35,436 bases of DNA from an uncultured Clostridia bacterium (GTDB taxonomy: Bacteria > Bacillota > Clostridia > TANB77 > CAG-508): assembly GCA_944386755.1 (NCBI GenBank), contig CALXCF010000018.1:1-35436 (forward strand), written 5' to 3'. The notes beneath the pieces were generated by a model. The model was given only the letters and a program-made list of their open reading frames with translations, did not search any database and was not told where the DNA came from. Below are positions 9,088-18,137 of this stretch, in pieces. The position numbers and the translations under genes were made by a program. Within the stretch, counting starts at the first letter, position 1. Each line of letters begins with the position of its first letter.

Positions 9088-9165
9088 TAAATGTTGATTA
9101 GTGTAAGTGTTAGAAAACATTATTAAATTAACGTATGAAATTACGATTAAAGTGGAGGCGTTAAG

Positions 9166-9396
9166 ATGAAAGAAATTTTAGAGACAATTATTTTAAATTT
9201 AGTAGATAACAAAGATGCTGTTGAAATAAAAGAAGTAGATGGCGAAAAATCTATTATATTTGAAGTAAAAGTTGCAGATACTGATATGGGAAAAATTATT
9301 GGAAGACAAGGCAGACTTGCAAGATCAATAAGAACAGTCATGAAATCAGTAGTTGGAAAAGAACACAAAAAAGTTTCAGTAGAATTTATTGGATAA
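9166..9396 (+). CDS. khpA: KH-domain RNA-binding protein KhpA
   Basis: 76 residues holding a single KH domain with the GxxG loop in MGKIIGRQGRLARSIRTVM. This is the YlqC/KhpA family of Gram-positives, which forms a heterodimer with KhpB (Jag) and influences cell division and RNA metabolism. It lies between rpsP and rimM as in Bacillus. The start follows GTGGAGGCGTTAAG. The N-terminal ~25 residues are helical and acidic, as usual. Confidence 0.92.
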   Translation: MKEILETIILNLVDNKDAVEIKEVDGEKSIIFEVKVADTDMGKIIGRQGRLARSIRTVMKSVVGKEHKKVSVEFIG

Positions 9397-9414
9397 ATTT
9401 GAAAGGAAATGTTA

Positions 9415-9924
9415 ATGACAAAGTATTTAGAAATAGGTCAAATTGTTAATACATTTGGAATTAAAGGAATGGTAAAAATAAAACCATTTACAGATGATAT
9501 TAATAGATTTGATAGACTAAAAAAAATATATATATCAAACAAGAATGGGAAAAAAGAATATCAAATACAAGAAGTGAAATATCATAAAAATATGGTATTG
9601 ATGAAATTAAAAGGTATTGATACACTAGAACAAGCTGATTTATTACGTCAAAGCTATTTATTAGTAGATAGAGCAGATGAGGAACCTTTAGAAGAAGGTG
9701 TTTACTATATAGTAGATTTATTAGGATTAGAGGTTTATACAGACGATAACAAATTACTTGGAAAAGTAGATGATATTTTTAATACTGGAAGTAATGATAT
9801 ATATGTAGTAAAAGATGAAATGGGAAAACAAATCCTTTTACCAGGAATTCCAGATGTTTTAAAAAATGTGGATTTAGAAAAAGGAAGAATAACAGTTCAT
9901 CTAATACCAGGTTTAATAGTTTAA
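9415..9924 (+). CDS. rimM: 16S rRNA processing protein RimM
   Basis: 169 residues from the chosen ATG. An earlier in-frame ATG at 9409 is only two bases after the AAAGGAA site, whereas 9415 has the right spacing, and MTKYLEIGQIVNTFGIKG is the usual N-terminus. The N-terminal RimM beta-barrel (GQIVNTFGIKGMVKI) is followed by a C-terminal PRC-barrel (YYIVDLLGLEVY...ILLPGIPDVLKNVDLEKGRI). It helps maturation of the 30S head, binding S19 or 16S rRNA. It lies 18 bases after khpA. Confidence 0.94.
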   Translation: MTKYLEIGQIVNTFGIKGMVKIKPFTDDINRFDRLKKIYISNKNGKKEYQIQEVKYHKNMVLMKLKGIDTLEQADLLRQSYLLVDRADEEPLEEGVYYIVDLLGLEVYTDDNKLLGKVDDIFNTGSNDIYVVKDEMGKQILLPGIPDVLKNVDLEKGRITVHLIPGLIV

Positions 9925-10004
9925 AATCATGGTGAATTGCCAAAATTAATTATTTAAAGTAATTTAAACTACTTGTGATTCGTGCTATTGAAAGGAGAAT
10001 TAAA

Positions 10005-10682
10005 GTGCAATTTGATGTTTTAACACTTTTTCCAGAAATGTTTGAACCAATCAAACAAAGCATTTTGGGAAAAGCAATCGAAAATGAAAAAATAAAACTA
10101 AAATTGGTAAACATTAGAGACTTTTCAAAAGACAAACACAAAAAAGTAGATGATACACCATATGGTGGTGGTGCAGGAATGGTTATGAAACCAGATGTAG
10201 TATATGATGCATATAAATCAGTATATAGAGAAAATGCAAAAGTAATATATTTATCACCACAAGGGAAAACATTAAACCAAAAAAAAGTTGAAGAATTAAG
10301 TAAGGAAAAACATCTAATTTTATTATGTGGTCATTATGAAGGAATAGATCAAAGACTAATAGATAAGATTGTTGATGAAGAAATTTCAATAGGTGATTAT
10401 GTATTGACAGGTGGAGAAATACCAGCAATGGTGTTAATTGACACTGTTAGTAGATACATAGATGGAGTTTTAAGTCAAGAATCAATAAAAGAAGAAAGTT
10501 TTTCAGAAGGTTTGCTTGAGTATCCACAATATACAAGACCAGAAGTATTTGAAGGAGAAAAAGTTCCAGAAATATTATTATCAGGCCATCATGAAAATAT
10601 AGAAAAGTGGAGAAAAGAGCAAGCATTAAAAATAACAAAACAAAAAAGACCAGATCTATTAAAAAAAGAGGACAGAATTTAA
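10005..10682 (+). CDS. trmD: tRNA (guanine-N1-)-methyltransferase TrmD
   Basis: It makes m1G37 next to the anticodon of tRNAs reading CNN codons, which prevents +1 frameshifting. The start is GTG at 10005, preceded by AAAGGAG; an upstream ATG at 9975 would add ten unconserved residues, while [13 protein letters not shown] is the standard N-terminus. 225 residues, a little shorter than most (about 240). The SPOUT trefoil-knot and cofactor motifs are visible: [35 protein letters not shown], and RPEVFEG at the C-domain. Its job in reading-frame maintenance is interesting in view of the CGG frameshift sites, since m1G37 tRNAs include arginine tRNAs reading CGG. Confidence 0.96.
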   Translation: MQFDVLTLFPEMFEPIKQSILGKAIENEKIKLKLVNIRDFSKDKHKKVDDTPYGGGAGMVMKPDVVYDAYKSVYRENAKVIYLSPQGKTLNQKKVEELSKEKHLILLCGHYEGIDQRLIDKIVDEEISIGDYVLTGGEIPAMVLIDTVSRYIDGVLSQESIKEESFSEGLLEYPQYTRPEVFEGEKVPEILLSGHHENIEKWRKEQALKITKQKRPDLLKKEDRI

Positions 10683-10710
10683 GCAATGGTTATCATTAAT
10701 TCACAAGGGG

Positions 10711-10766
10711 AGGGGACATTCCTTGAACCAAAGTGGAGATGACCAAAAGGTAAAGGTGTGTCCCCT
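10711..10766. repeat. Short inverted repeat between trmD and rplS
   Basis: Perfect 8-base arms AGGGGACA (10711-10718) and TGTCCCCT (10759-10766) enclose about 40 bases. The GGGGACA/TGTCCCC ends recall the ends of family A and B repeats, so this may be a degraded relative. No T tract follows, so it probably does not terminate the operon before rplS. Confidence 0.55.
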
Positions 10767-10798
10767 GACAAAAAAAGAAAGAAGGAGGAAATTCTAAA

Positions 10799-11440
10799 AT
10801 GGATATTATAAAATCAATTGAACATGAACAATTGAAAAACAAAATACCAGAATTAAAAGTTGGTAACACAGTAAGAGTACACGTAAGAATAAAAGAAGGA
10901 AACAAAGAAAGAATCCAAGTATTTGAAGGAATAATCATAAAAGTACAAGGAGGAGGAGTAAACCAAACATTTACAGTTAGAAAAATCTCATATGGTGTAG
11001 GTGTTGAAAAAACATTCTTAGTACATTCACCATTAGTAGAAAAAGTAGAACTTGTAAGAGTTGGTAAAGCAAGAAGAGCTAAATTATTCTATCTAAGAGA
11101 TAGAGTAGGTAAAGCTGCAAAAACTAAAGAACAAGTTGGAGCAAGAATCGAAGATAGAGAAATAGTTGTAAAAGAAGATTTAACTGAAGAACCTGCACAA
11201 GAAGAGGCAGAAAATGTTAATGAAGCACCTGCAACAGAAACTGTTGAAGAAAAAGTTGAAGAGGTAAAAGAAACTCCAACAGTTGAAGAAAAAGCAGATG
11301 AAGTAGCAGAAGCTCCAGAAGAAGCACCAGCTATTAAAACTGAAAACGTTGAAGTTCAAGAAACTGTTGATACAGTAAAAGAAGAACCAGTTGAAGAAGT
11401 TAAAGAAGAAGCTGAAAAAGCAGATAAAAAAGCTGAATAA
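10799..11440 (+). CDS. rplS: 50S ribosomal protein L19 with long acidic C-terminal extension
   Basis: Residues 1 to about 118 are ordinary L19 ([62 protein letters not shown]), which sits at the 30S-50S interface. The usual protein ends there (about 115 residues). Here the frame runs on for about 95 residues of low-complexity Glu/Val/Ala/Pro/Lys sequence (for example [20 protein letters not shown]), strongly acidic and probably disordered. No stop or frameshift separates the parts, and codon use is the same. The start follows AAGGAGG. It ends the ffh-rplS operon; a family A repeat follows. Confidence 0.96.
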   Translation: MDIIKSIEHEQLKNKIPELKVGNTVRVHVRIKEGNKERIQVFEGIIIKVQGGGVNQTFTVRKISYGVGVEKTFLVHSPLVEKVELVRVGKARRAKLFYLRDRVGKAAKTKEQVGARIEDREIVVKEDLTEEPAQEEAENVNEAPATETVEEKVEEVKETPTVEEKADEVAEAPEEAPAIKTENVEVQETVDTVKEEPVEEVKEEAEKADKKAE

Positions 11441-11446
11441 AAATAA

Positions 11447-11535
11447 AGATGTGTCCCCAAATAGACATTTTGTCTATTTGGGGACGTTTCTGTTTGGGAC
11501 AAAATGTCTCATTGAGAAACGTCCCTAATGAGACA
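11447..11535. repeat. Palindromic repeat family A, copy 2
   Basis: Inverted orientation (starts AGATGTGTCCCC). It contains a near-perfect 12-bp hairpin (CCCCAAATAGAC / GTCTATTTGGGG, 11453-11482 region) and a second hairpin ending TGTCTCATT/AATGAGACA. It lies between the converging rplS and dapB genes and encodes the last residues (MSH) and stop of dapB. Its arms differ from those of copy 4 by paired changes that keep the stem. Confidence 0.9.
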
Positions 11536-12274
11536 TATCTTCCATGCAATAAAGGCCAGGTTTTTGATTAACAATAAAGTTAGCAGCCTTTAAACTACCT
11601 TCTGCAAAAACATTTCTAGAGTAGCTGGTATGTTTTATTTCAAAAGTTTCAAAATCACCAATAAATTGAACAGTATGTTCTCCAACGATATTGCCACCAC
11701 GAATTGAAGACATTCCAATTTCATTTTTATCTCTTTTTTCATGTTTATCATGTCTATTATATTCACAATGAAGAGTATTTCCTAATGCAGAATTTATAGA
11801 ATTTGCTAACATTTGAGCAGTACCACTTGGACTATCAATTTTTCTATTATGATGAGCTTCTATAATTTCTATATCAGTATCTTTCATTAAAGGTGCAAGC
11901 CAAAAAACTAATTTTTTCATAATCATAATATCAAAAGACATGTTAGCAGATTTGAATATTGGTATTATTTTACTATATTCTTCAATTTTTTCTTCTTGTT
12001 CTTTTGTAAATCCAGTAGTTGCTATTACAATTGGTACATTATTTTTACTTGCATATTCTAATATATTTAAAGTTGCAATAGGAATAGAAAAATCTATAAT
12101 AACATCTGGTCTTTCTTTTATGTCCTCGATTTTATCAAAAACAGGAAAAGCAAATTCGCCTGTGATATTTTTATCAAATCCAGCTTTTAAAACTAAATTT
12201 TCATTTTGCTCAACTAAATCACAAACCACTTGTCCCATCTTTCCATTGCAACCATTTACTAAAACTTCTAACAT
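11525..12274 (-). CDS. dapB: 4-hydroxy-tetrahydrodipicolinate reductase
   Basis: 249 residues. It reduces the product of DapA with NAD(P)H in the lysine/diaminopimelate pathway that feeds peptidoglycan. The N-terminal Rossmann motif is GCNGKMG (residues 8-14), the catalytic and substrate segment is EAHHNRKIDSPSGTA, and SIRGGNIVGEHTV follows. The family normally ends soon after the segment here reading KPGLYCMED; the final MSH and TAG come from the adjoining family A repeat. The start follows AAAAGGAG. It lies 87 bases after dapA and is co-directional, so it is a dapA-dapB operon. Confidence 0.96.
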   Translation of the reverse strand: MLEVLVNGCNGKMGQVVCDLVEQNENLVLKAGFDKNITGEFAFPVFDKIEDIKERPDVIIDFSIPIATLNILEYASKNNVPIVIATTGFTKEQEEKIEEYSKIIPIFKSANMSFDIMIMKKLVFWLAPLMKDTDIEIIEAHHNRKIDSPSGTAQMLANSINSALGNTLHCEYNRHDKHEKRDKNEIGMSSIRGGNIVGEHTVQFIGDFETFEIKHTSYSRNVFAEGSLKAANFIVNQKPGLYCMEDMSH

Positions 12275-12361
12275 AATTAATTCTCCTTTTCTTGTATAAT
12301 GTATATTATTAAATCCTTATAAGTCAAAAAATAAAATTTATAATAAATAAAATGGATAAAA

Positions 12362-13240
12362 CTAATTTAAATTATTTAATTCCTTTTTCAAAACTTCCAT
12401 TTTTTCAGTAGTCATTGGAGTAAGTGGAAGTCTTGGTATTCCAAAGTTATATCCTTGAATATTAAGAGCAGCTTTAACAGGAATAGGGTTTACCTCTGAA
12501 AATAAAGCCTTAATTAAAGGTAAAGCATCTAATTGCATTTTTGTTGCTATTTCAATATTTCCATCAAAGAAATTTTGAACAATATTGTGAGTGTATTCTG
12601 GTTTTACATTAGATAAAACAGAAATAACACCTAAACCACCAAGTGATAAAATTGGTAGAATTTGGTCATCATTACCAGAATAAATATGTAGATTATCACC
12701 ACAAAGATGAGCAATTTCAGCTACTTGTGATATATTTCCACTTGCTTCTTTGATTGCAACAATATTTTCGATTTTTGAAAGTTCTAAACAAGTTTTAGGT
12801 TCGATATTAACTCCGGTTCTACTAGGTACACTATATAAAATGATAGGTAGAGAAACACTTTGTGCAATTACTTTATAATGTTCAATTAATCCTTTTTGTG
12901 TGCATTTGTTGTAATATGGAGTAACAATTAAAAGTCCATCAACCCCCAAACTTTCAGCTAATTTTGAATTTTCAATAACTTGTTTAGTATTGTTTCCACC
13001 AGTACCTGCAATAATAGGAATTCTTCCACTTGCAGTCTTTACAGCACATTCGATTGCTTGTTTTTTTTCTTCAGTAGTCATAGTAGATGATTCTCCAGTT
13101 GTACCACATATAATTATTGCATCTACTTTGTTTTGAATTTGATTTTGGATAAGTCTTTCAAATTCTTTTAAGTTTACACCGTTTTCATTAAAAGGTGTAC
13201 TAATAGCTGTTCCACAGCCTTTGAATAAAACTTTTTTCAT
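12362..13240 (-). CDS. dapA: 4-hydroxy-tetrahydrodipicolinate synthase
   Basis: 292 residues, the standard length. It condenses pyruvate with aspartate semialdehyde in lysine/diaminopimelate synthesis. The Schiff-base lysine is Lys164 in VAIKEASG; GTTGES (46-51) and Tyr136 in LYSVPSRTG complete the active site. The TIM-barrel N-terminus reads GTAISTPF. The start follows AGGAAGTGATTTTTA, a modest site. It is the first gene of dapA-dapB. No lysine riboswitch is recognisable in the roughly 220 bases upstream, which are just AT-rich. Confidence 0.97.
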   Translation of the reverse strand: MKKVLFKGCGTAISTPFNENGVNLKEFERLIQNQIQNKVDAIIICGTTGESSTMTTEEKKQAIECAVKTASGRIPIIAGTGGNNTKQVIENSKLAESLGVDGLLIVTPYYNKCTQKGLIEHYKVIAQSVSLPIILYSVPSRTGVNIEPKTCLELSKIENIVAIKEASGNISQVAEIAHLCGDNLHIYSGNDDQILPILSLGGLGVISVLSNVKPEYTHNIVQNFFDGNIEIATKMQLDALPLIKALFSEVNPIPVKAALNIQGYNFGIPRLPLTPMTTEKMEVLKKELNNLN

Positions 13241-13365
13241 TAAAAATCACTTCCTAAAAGTGTTATATATAGCGAAAAAAATGTAATTACATTCCATTCT
13301 ATTTTTAAATTATATTACAAAAAATAAAAAAAATAAATAAAAAATAAATTTTTTTAAAAAAGGTA

Positions 13366-13394
13366 TTGACAAATATAAAAATAAAATATAAAAT
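13366..13394 (+). promoter_or_regulatory. Promoter for the DUF45-family gene
   Basis: Perfect -35 TTGACA (13366-13371) and, 17 bases on, TAAAAT (13389-13394). The leader to the ATG at 13464 is about 65 bases and contains two AATTCGAA-like near-repeats. Confidence 0.65.
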
Positions 13395-13463
13395 GAGAAC
13401 AACAAAAGCGAACAACAATTCGAAAAACAAAAATTCGAACAAAATCAAAAAGGAGTGATATTT

Positions 13464-13985
13464 ATGAATATAGTTAAAAAACAAACAATTAGAAAAAGCC
13501 TTTTAAAGACTGAGTTAGAGAAACATCCAGTACCAATTTTAGGTAAAGATTATAGGGTAAAAATAACTTATAAAAATATTAGAATAACTGAATTAGATGT
13601 TGAAAATACGAACATAATTATATCACTTCCAAACAGATATAAAAAAATGGCAAACACAGAAATTTTGGATTTAGCAATAGATAAAATGTACGAACAAATA
13701 GCAAAAGTTGAAATAGAAAGAGCTATGGAAAAAACTAGAATAATGTTAGGCTTTGCTCCAGAGGAATATGAAATTAAGAAAATGAAAATATTAGGAAAAT
13801 GTGAAAATAGTAAAATATCTATAAATCCAGAGGTTGTTAAATATAGAAGAGAAGTAATTGATTATATAGTATTACATCAATATTGTCATTTAAAACATAA
13901 AACACATTCAAAAGCGTTTTATAAAATGATAGAAAAATATCAACCAAATTATAAAAAATGTGAGGAGGTGTTGCTAAATATATAA
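13464..13985 (+). CDS. DUF45/YgjP-like protein with altered zinc-protease motif (HQxxH)
   Basis: 173 residues from ATG 13464, which has AAAAGGAG about ten bases upstream; a GTG at 13455 abuts that site and is rejected. The C-terminal part matches the YgjP/DUF45 family of small WLM/SprT-like metallopeptidases: YIVLHQYCHLKHKTHSKAFYKMIEKYQPNYK compares with the usual VxHELCHLxHxxHSxxFW. The catalytic Glu of HExxH is Gln here (HQYCH, residues 138-142), while both His and the third His (148) remain. Zinc could still bind, but normal peptidase chemistry would be impaired. It has its own promoter and a strong terminator, so it is monocistronic. Confidence 0.75.
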   Translation: MNIVKKQTIRKSLLKTELEKHPVPILGKDYRVKITYKNIRITELDVENTNIIISLPNRYKKMANTEILDLAIDKMYEQIAKVEIERAMEKTRIMLGFAPEEYEIKKMKILGKCENSKISINPEVVKYRREVIDYIVLHQYCHLKHKTHSKAFYKMIEKYQPNYKKCEEVLLNI

Positions 13986-14082
13986 AATTGTTCAAAGAGT
14001 TTGAATTAAAAAATAATGTATAAAAACTGACATAAAAAAACCTAAAAAATAAAATAAAAAACATAAGAAAACCTAAAAAGAG

Positions 14083-14130
14083 AAACACATCTAAAAATTA
14101 TCGAAAAAATATTTTTTGATGTGTTTTTTT
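14083..14130 (+). terminator. Intrinsic terminator after DUF45 gene
   Basis: Stem AAACACATC (14083-14091) with GATGTGTTT (14118-14126), extended inward by an A-run/T-run pairing, followed by TTTT. This is a typical rho-independent terminator. Confidence 0.85.
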
Positions 14131-14142
14131 ATTTAAAAAATA

Positions 14143-14171
14143 TCGACAAAACTAAAAAAAAGTGATAATAT
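14143..14171 (+). promoter_or_regulatory. Promoter of tRNA-Gln
   Basis: TCGACA (14143-14148) and TAATAT (14166-14171, spacing 17), or GATAAT at 14164-14169 with TG just upstream. It lies about 17 bases before the tRNA. Confidence 0.55.
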
Positions 14172-14187
14172 ATGTATGTATATATAT

Positions 14188-14262
14188 TGGGGTATCGCCA
14201 AGCGGTAAGGCATCGGACTCTGACTCCGACATTCCTGTGTTCGAATCACAGTACCCCAGCCA
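14188..14262 (+). tRNA. tRNA-Gln (anticodon CTG)
   Basis: A full cloverleaf: acceptor TGGGGTA pairs with TACCCCA, discriminator G, encoded CCA (14260-14262). The anticodon stem TCGGA/TCCGA encloses CTCTGAC, with anticodon CTG at 14220-14222 reading CAG. The weak U-A first pair and G73 are normal for tRNA-Gln. The next gene starts 22 bases after the CCA with no terminator between, so they may be co-transcribed. Confidence 0.93.
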
Positions 14263-14283
14263 TATTTTTATTGGAGGTAACAA

Positions 14284-16446
14284 ATGAAAAATAAGATTGG
14301 TAATTCAAAAGGTGTAACATTAATTGCATTGGTAATCACTATAATAGTATTACTAATATTAGCTTCTGTTGCAACATATAGTGGTGTGGGAGTAATACGA
14401 TCATCACAATTTACAACATTTATAACAGAATTAAAAATAATGCAAACACAAGTAAATAGTCTATATGACCAATGGAAAAGTGGAAATATAAAAATAGATG
14501 ATACAAATGGAACAATAACAAATGTGTCTGATAATAGTACAATTGGAAAAGATTTAACATACAATTCGACAGTACAAGAACAAGCAAATACAGTATTGGT
14601 AGAAACATTAGGTTTAGCAAGTAATATTGCGGATTTATCAAATTATAAATATTTTGATCAAGAGACGTTACAAAATTTAAGAATAGAAAGTATAACACGT
14701 GAGTTTTTTATTAATATAAAAACAAGAAGCGTAGTGAGTTATGAAGGATATACATATGAAGGAGTCACATATTATACTTTAGATCAAGTGCCACAAGGTT
14801 TGTATAATGTGGATTATGATCCACAACAAGCAGGAGACCCAACTTTTGATGTGAGTTATGAAGAAATAGGAGAAAATAAATGGAGAGTTACAGTATCTAA
14901 TATTCAATATGATGGATATATAGATAAATGGACAGTACAATATCAAGAAGATGGAGCTAATTACTGGAATTCAACAGAGGATATGAGTTTTGTAGTATCT
15001 AAATCATGGATATACAATATAAAAATACTAAATGGAAATGTAGAATCTGAGTCACAACAGTTATTTATAAATGATGTAAATGAACCTGAGTTATCTGAAG
15101 GAATGATACCTATAAAATGGGATGATAGCCAATCAAAGTGGGTAATATGTTCAGAAAATGACCCAGAATGGTATAACTATATAGACCAAGCAAGCGGCGT
15201 AGACGGAACAAGTAAATGGGCAAATGTAATGTTATCAGATGGAAAATATTATGCACAAAATAGTATTGGAATAGATACAACAAATAAACAAGTAGCAACA
15301 GTAGGACAACTAGTAGAAGAAGCAGATTTGGGAAGTATGTTTGTATGGATACCAAGATTTGCATATTCAATAGAAAGTGGATATCATTCAAATACGGCGG
15401 GAAAGATTGATATAGCATTCTTAAATGGAACAAATTCATATAATACTGGAGCTGAAATATGTTATGCAAGTCAAGGGAATATAGGCAGAGAAAAATTAGT
15501 AAATGAAAGTGGACAAGGAAATTGGAATGAACATCCGGCATTTACTTATGGTGATGTAATAATACCGGGAATATGGATAGCAAAATTTGAAGCAAGTAGT
15601 ACAACTACAACACCTGATGAGGACTATGGTGGAGGAAATATAACTAATTTAAATATAAAAGTATTACCAGGAAAGCAATCTTGGAGAAATATAACAATAG
15701 AAAATAGTTATGTAAACTGTGTTGATATGAACAGTGATATAAATGGAAAATATTATGGGATTTCAACTAATAATAGTAAAATAGATCCACATTTAATGAA
15801 AAATAGCGAATGGGGAGCAGTTGCATATTTAACACAAAGTAGTTATGGAAGAAATGGAAATGAAGTAACATCAAACTCTAATGGATATGATAATGATAAA
15901 TATATTTATACTGGATATGCTGGAGATGGAACGTCTGCAACTAATCCAGAAGATAGTGAAATAGCGCCAACAAATGTGTATTATTATAATACAAAAGAAG
16001 GGATATTAGCAAGTACAACAGGAAATATAACTGGTATATATGATCTAAGTGGTGGATCATGGGAAAAAGTAGCAGCATATGTAGATAATGGATATGGAAC
16101 TTTGGAAGATTATGAACAATTAATAAATGCACCAGATAAGCATAAGCAAGTTTATGAGGCAATAACATTAACAGATGAGGAAGCAACAACTGGAAATGAT
16201 AGTCAACAAAAAAATTATGAGAAAATGGAAATAATATATGGAGATGCAATTTATGAAACCTCAAGTAACTATACTGGGGGAGATTCATGGAATGGAAATT
16301 ATAGTGGCTGTCCTTATTCAAGTAAACCTTGCTTATTGCGTGGAGGACCATTCTACCAAAATAGTTCAGGAATATTTTATTTTTCAGGTTCAAATGGCGC
16401 TCGTAGTTTACGTACTTCATTTCGTCCAACTATAGTTATATATTAA
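14284..16446 (+). CDS. Large pilin-like secreted protein with C-type-lectin/FGE-like C-terminal domain
   Basis: 720 residues. The N-terminus is a type IV prepilin-type leader: short basic [10 protein letters not shown], then [19 protein letters not shown]. The fifth residue after the Gly is Ala instead of the classic Glu. A helical stalk follows, then a beta-rich Fn3-like stretch (about 180-270). A long C-terminal region (about 275-720) carries segments such as [43 protein letters not shown] and a final CLLRGGPFY...[10 protein letters not shown], which resembles the formylglycine-generating-enzyme/C-type-lectin fold. A surface or pilus-tip binding protein is inferred. The last 40 codons are poor in A and use CGT arginine four times, unlike the rest of the gene. 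Confidence 0.7.
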   Translation: MKNKIGNSKGVTLIALVITIIVLLILASVATYSGVGVIRSSQFTTFITELKIMQTQVNSLYDQWKSGNIKIDDTNGTITNVSDNSTIGKDLTYNSTVQEQANTVLVETLGLASNIADLSNYKYFDQETLQNLRIESITREFFINIKTRSVVSYEGYTYEGVTYYTLDQVPQGLYNVDYDPQQAGDPTFDVSYEEIGENKWRVTVSNIQYDGYIDKWTVQYQEDGANYWNSTEDMSFVVSKSWIYNIKILNGNVESESQQLFINDVNEPELSEGMIPIKWDDSQSKWVICSENDPEWYNYIDQASGVDGTSKWANVMLSDGKYYAQNSIGIDTTNKQVATVGQLVEEADLGSMFVWIPRFAYSIESGYHSNTAGKIDIAFLNGTNSYNTGAEICYASQGNIGREKLVNESGQGNWNEHPAFTYGDVIIPGIWIAKFEASSTTTTPDEDYGGGNITNLNIKVLPGKQSWRNITIENSYVNCVDMNSDINGKYYGISTNNSKIDPHLMKNSEWGAVAYLTQSSYGRNGNEVTSNSNGYDNDKYIYTGYAGDGTSATNPEDSEIAPTNVYYYNTKEGILASTTGNITGIYDLSGGSWEKVAAYVDNGYGTLEDYEQLINAPDKHKQVYEAITLTDEEATTGNDSQQKNYEKMEIIYGDAIYETSSNYTGGDSWNGNYSGCPYSSKPCLLRGGPFYQNSSGIFYFSGSNGARSLRTSFRPTIVIY
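16330..16446 (+). other. Possible diversified (variable-region-like) 3' end of the lectin-like gene
   Basis: The segment codes [13 protein letters not shown]...[16 protein letters not shown], similar in layout to the variable region of diversity-generating retroelement targets (RGG...ARS...FRP at the end of a C-type-lectin fold). Its arginines are CGT rather than AGA, which keeps structural codons free of adenine, the base mutagenised in such systems. No template repeat, Avd or reverse transcriptase is in the window, so this is only a candidate. Confidence 0.35.
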
Positions 16447-16449
16447 AAC

Positions 16450-16478
16450 TTTACTTTTTACATAAAATGGTATATAAT
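16450..16478 (+). promoter_or_regulatory. Promoter of lysS
   Basis: TTTACT (16450-16455), 17-base spacer, TATAAT (16473-16478). It lies about 40 bases before the lysS start codon, directly after the stop of the lectin-like gene. Confidence 0.65.
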
Positions 16479-16518
16479 ATGTAAATCAAAATATATTAAC
16501 AATAAAGGAGAGAGATTA

Positions 16519-18033
16519 ATGTCAGAAAATCAAAACAACCAAAACAATACACAAGAACAAGAATTAGATATAAATCACTTAATGCAAATAAGAAGAGATA
16601 AACTAAAAGAATTACAAGAACAAGGAAAAGACCCATATCAAATAACAAAATTTGATAGAACAAACACAGCAGGAGAAATAAAAGCAAATTATGAGGTTTT
16701 TGAACAAAAAGATGTAACAGTTGCAGGAAGAATAATAGCAAAAAGAATCATGGGAAAAGCATCATTTTGTACAATACAAGACTGTGATGAAAAAATCCAA
16801 AGTTATGTAAGTATAAATGATTTAGGAGAAGAAAGCTACAAAGCATTTAAAACTTGGGATATTGGAGATATTATTGGTATTACTGGATTTGTATTTAAAA
16901 CAAGAACAGAAGAAATATCAGTACATGCTAAAGAAGTAACATTATTATCTAAATCATTAAGACCATTACCAGAAAAATTCCATGGTTTAAAAGACCCAGA
17001 CTTAAGGTATCGTCAAAGATATACAGATTTAATAGTAAATCCAGAAGTTAAAGAAACTTTCATATTAAGAAGTAAAATAATTAGTAAAATAAGAGAAATA
17101 TTAAATGAAAAAGGATATTTAGAAGTTGAAACACCAATATTAAATACAATATCAGGTGGAGCAACAGCAAAACCATTTATAACACACCACAATGCATTAA
17201 ATATTGATATGTATTTAAGAATTGCATTAGAGTTAAACCTAAAAAGATTAATAGTTGGTGGATTTGACAAAGTATATGAATTAGGTAGAGTATTTAGAAA
17301 TGAAGGAATGGATATAAGACACAATCCAGAATTTACAATGCTTGAATTATATGCATCATATCAAGATTATCATGACATGATGGATATAACAGAAGAAATA
17401 TTCTCAAGAACAGCTAAAGAAGTATTAGGAACAACAAAAATAAATTATCAAGGACAAGATATTGACTTAGCTCCAGGTTGGAAGAGGATATCAATGATAG
17501 ATTCTATAAAAGAGGTAACAGGAATAGACTTTAACGAAATAAAAACAGACGAAGAGGCAGTTCACTTAGCAAAAGAAAGAAACATTGAAATACCAGACAA
17601 AACAAAGGAAACAAGAGGAGATGTAATCAGTTTATTCTTTGATGAATATGTAGAAAAAACATTAATACAACCAACATTTGTATATGATTATCCAGTAGAA
17701 ATATCACCACTTGCTAAAAAATCAGTAAAAGACCCAAGATTAACAGAAAGGTTCGAAGCATTTATTGGTGGAAGAGAATATGGAAATGCTTTCTCAGAAT
17801 TAAATGACCCAATAGACCAATATGAAAGATTTAAAAAGCAAGTTGAAGCAAGAGAAGCAGGGGACGAAGAAGCTGGAATGATGGATGAAGATTACATTCA
17901 AGCATTAGAGATTGGATTACCACCAACAGGAGGACTTGGAATAGGTGTAGACCGTTTAGTAATGTTATTAACAGATTGTAGTTCAATTAGAGATGCATTA
18001 TTATTCCCTACAATGAAGCCACTAGTTAATTAG
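16519..18033 (+). CDS. lysS: Lysyl-tRNA synthetase, class II
   Basis: 504 residues (usual about 490-505). It charges tRNA-Lys in the cytosol. An N-terminal OB-fold anticodon-binding domain ([18 protein letters not shown]) is followed by the class II catalytic core: motif 1 near [13 protein letters not shown]...[13 protein letters not shown] sequence, motif 2 [15 protein letters not shown], and motif 3 [14 protein letters not shown]. The first ~15 residues are a Gln/Asn-rich extension. The start follows AAAGGAGAGAGATTA. A family A repeat begins right after the stop. Confidence 0.98.
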   Translation: MSENQNNQNNTQEQELDINHLMQIRRDKLKELQEQGKDPYQITKFDRTNTAGEIKANYEVFEQKDVTVAGRIIAKRIMGKASFCTIQDCDEKIQSYVSINDLGEESYKAFKTWDIGDIIGITGFVFKTRTEEISVHAKEVTLLSKSLRPLPEKFHGLKDPDLRYRQRYTDLIVNPEVKETFILRSKIISKIREILNEKGYLEVETPILNTISGGATAKPFITHHNALNIDMYLRIALELNLKRLIVGGFDKVYELGRVFRNEGMDIRHNPEFTMLELYASYQDYHDMMDITEEIFSRTAKEVLGTTKINYQGQDIDLAPGWKRISMIDSIKEVTGIDFNEIKTDEEAVHLAKERNIEIPDKTKETRGDVISLFFDEYVEKTLIQPTFVYDYPVEISPLAKKSVKDPRLTERFEAFIGGREYGNAFSELNDPIDQYERFKKQVEAREAGDEEAGMMDEDYIQALEIGLPPTGGLGIGVDRLVMLLTDCSSIRDALLFPTMKPLVN

Positions 18034-18091
18034 TGATGTCCATTTGGGGACGTTTCCGTTTGGACATTTTTGTCCATTCTGGGACACATCT
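18034..18091. repeat. Palindromic repeat family A, copy 3 (short form)
   Basis: Forward orientation; lacks the first hairpin module and holds TCCATTTGGGGACGTTTCC, then GGACATTTTTGTCC, then GGGACACATCT. It starts at the base after the lysS stop and ends 47 bases before the M50 protease gene. Confidence 0.88.
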
Positions 18092-18137
18092 TAATAATAA
18101 AAGGATAACTAGAGAAAAGGGGAAGTAAGGAGTTTTT

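Noticed and set aside
9409..9414. rimM start at the first ATG (9409)
   Set aside because: It lies two bases from the AAAGGAA site; the ATG at 9415 has proper spacing and gives the usual N-terminus.
9975..10004. trmD start at ATG 9975
   Set aside because: It adds ten non-conserved residues and has no ribosome binding site; GTG 10005 follows AAAGGAG and starts at the conserved [11 protein letters not shown].
13241..13463. Lysine riboswitch before dapA
   Set aside because: The region is almost pure A/T with no G-rich conserved core; no riboswitch structure could be drawn.
14420..16429. Long open frames on the minus strand opposite the pilin-like gene
   Set aside because: They are Leu/His/Tyr-rich translations typical of the complement of an AT-rich gene and lack ribosome binding sites.
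14284..16446. A complete diversity-generating retroelement
   Set aside because: No reverse transcriptase, Avd or template copy is present in the window; only a candidate target end is seen.
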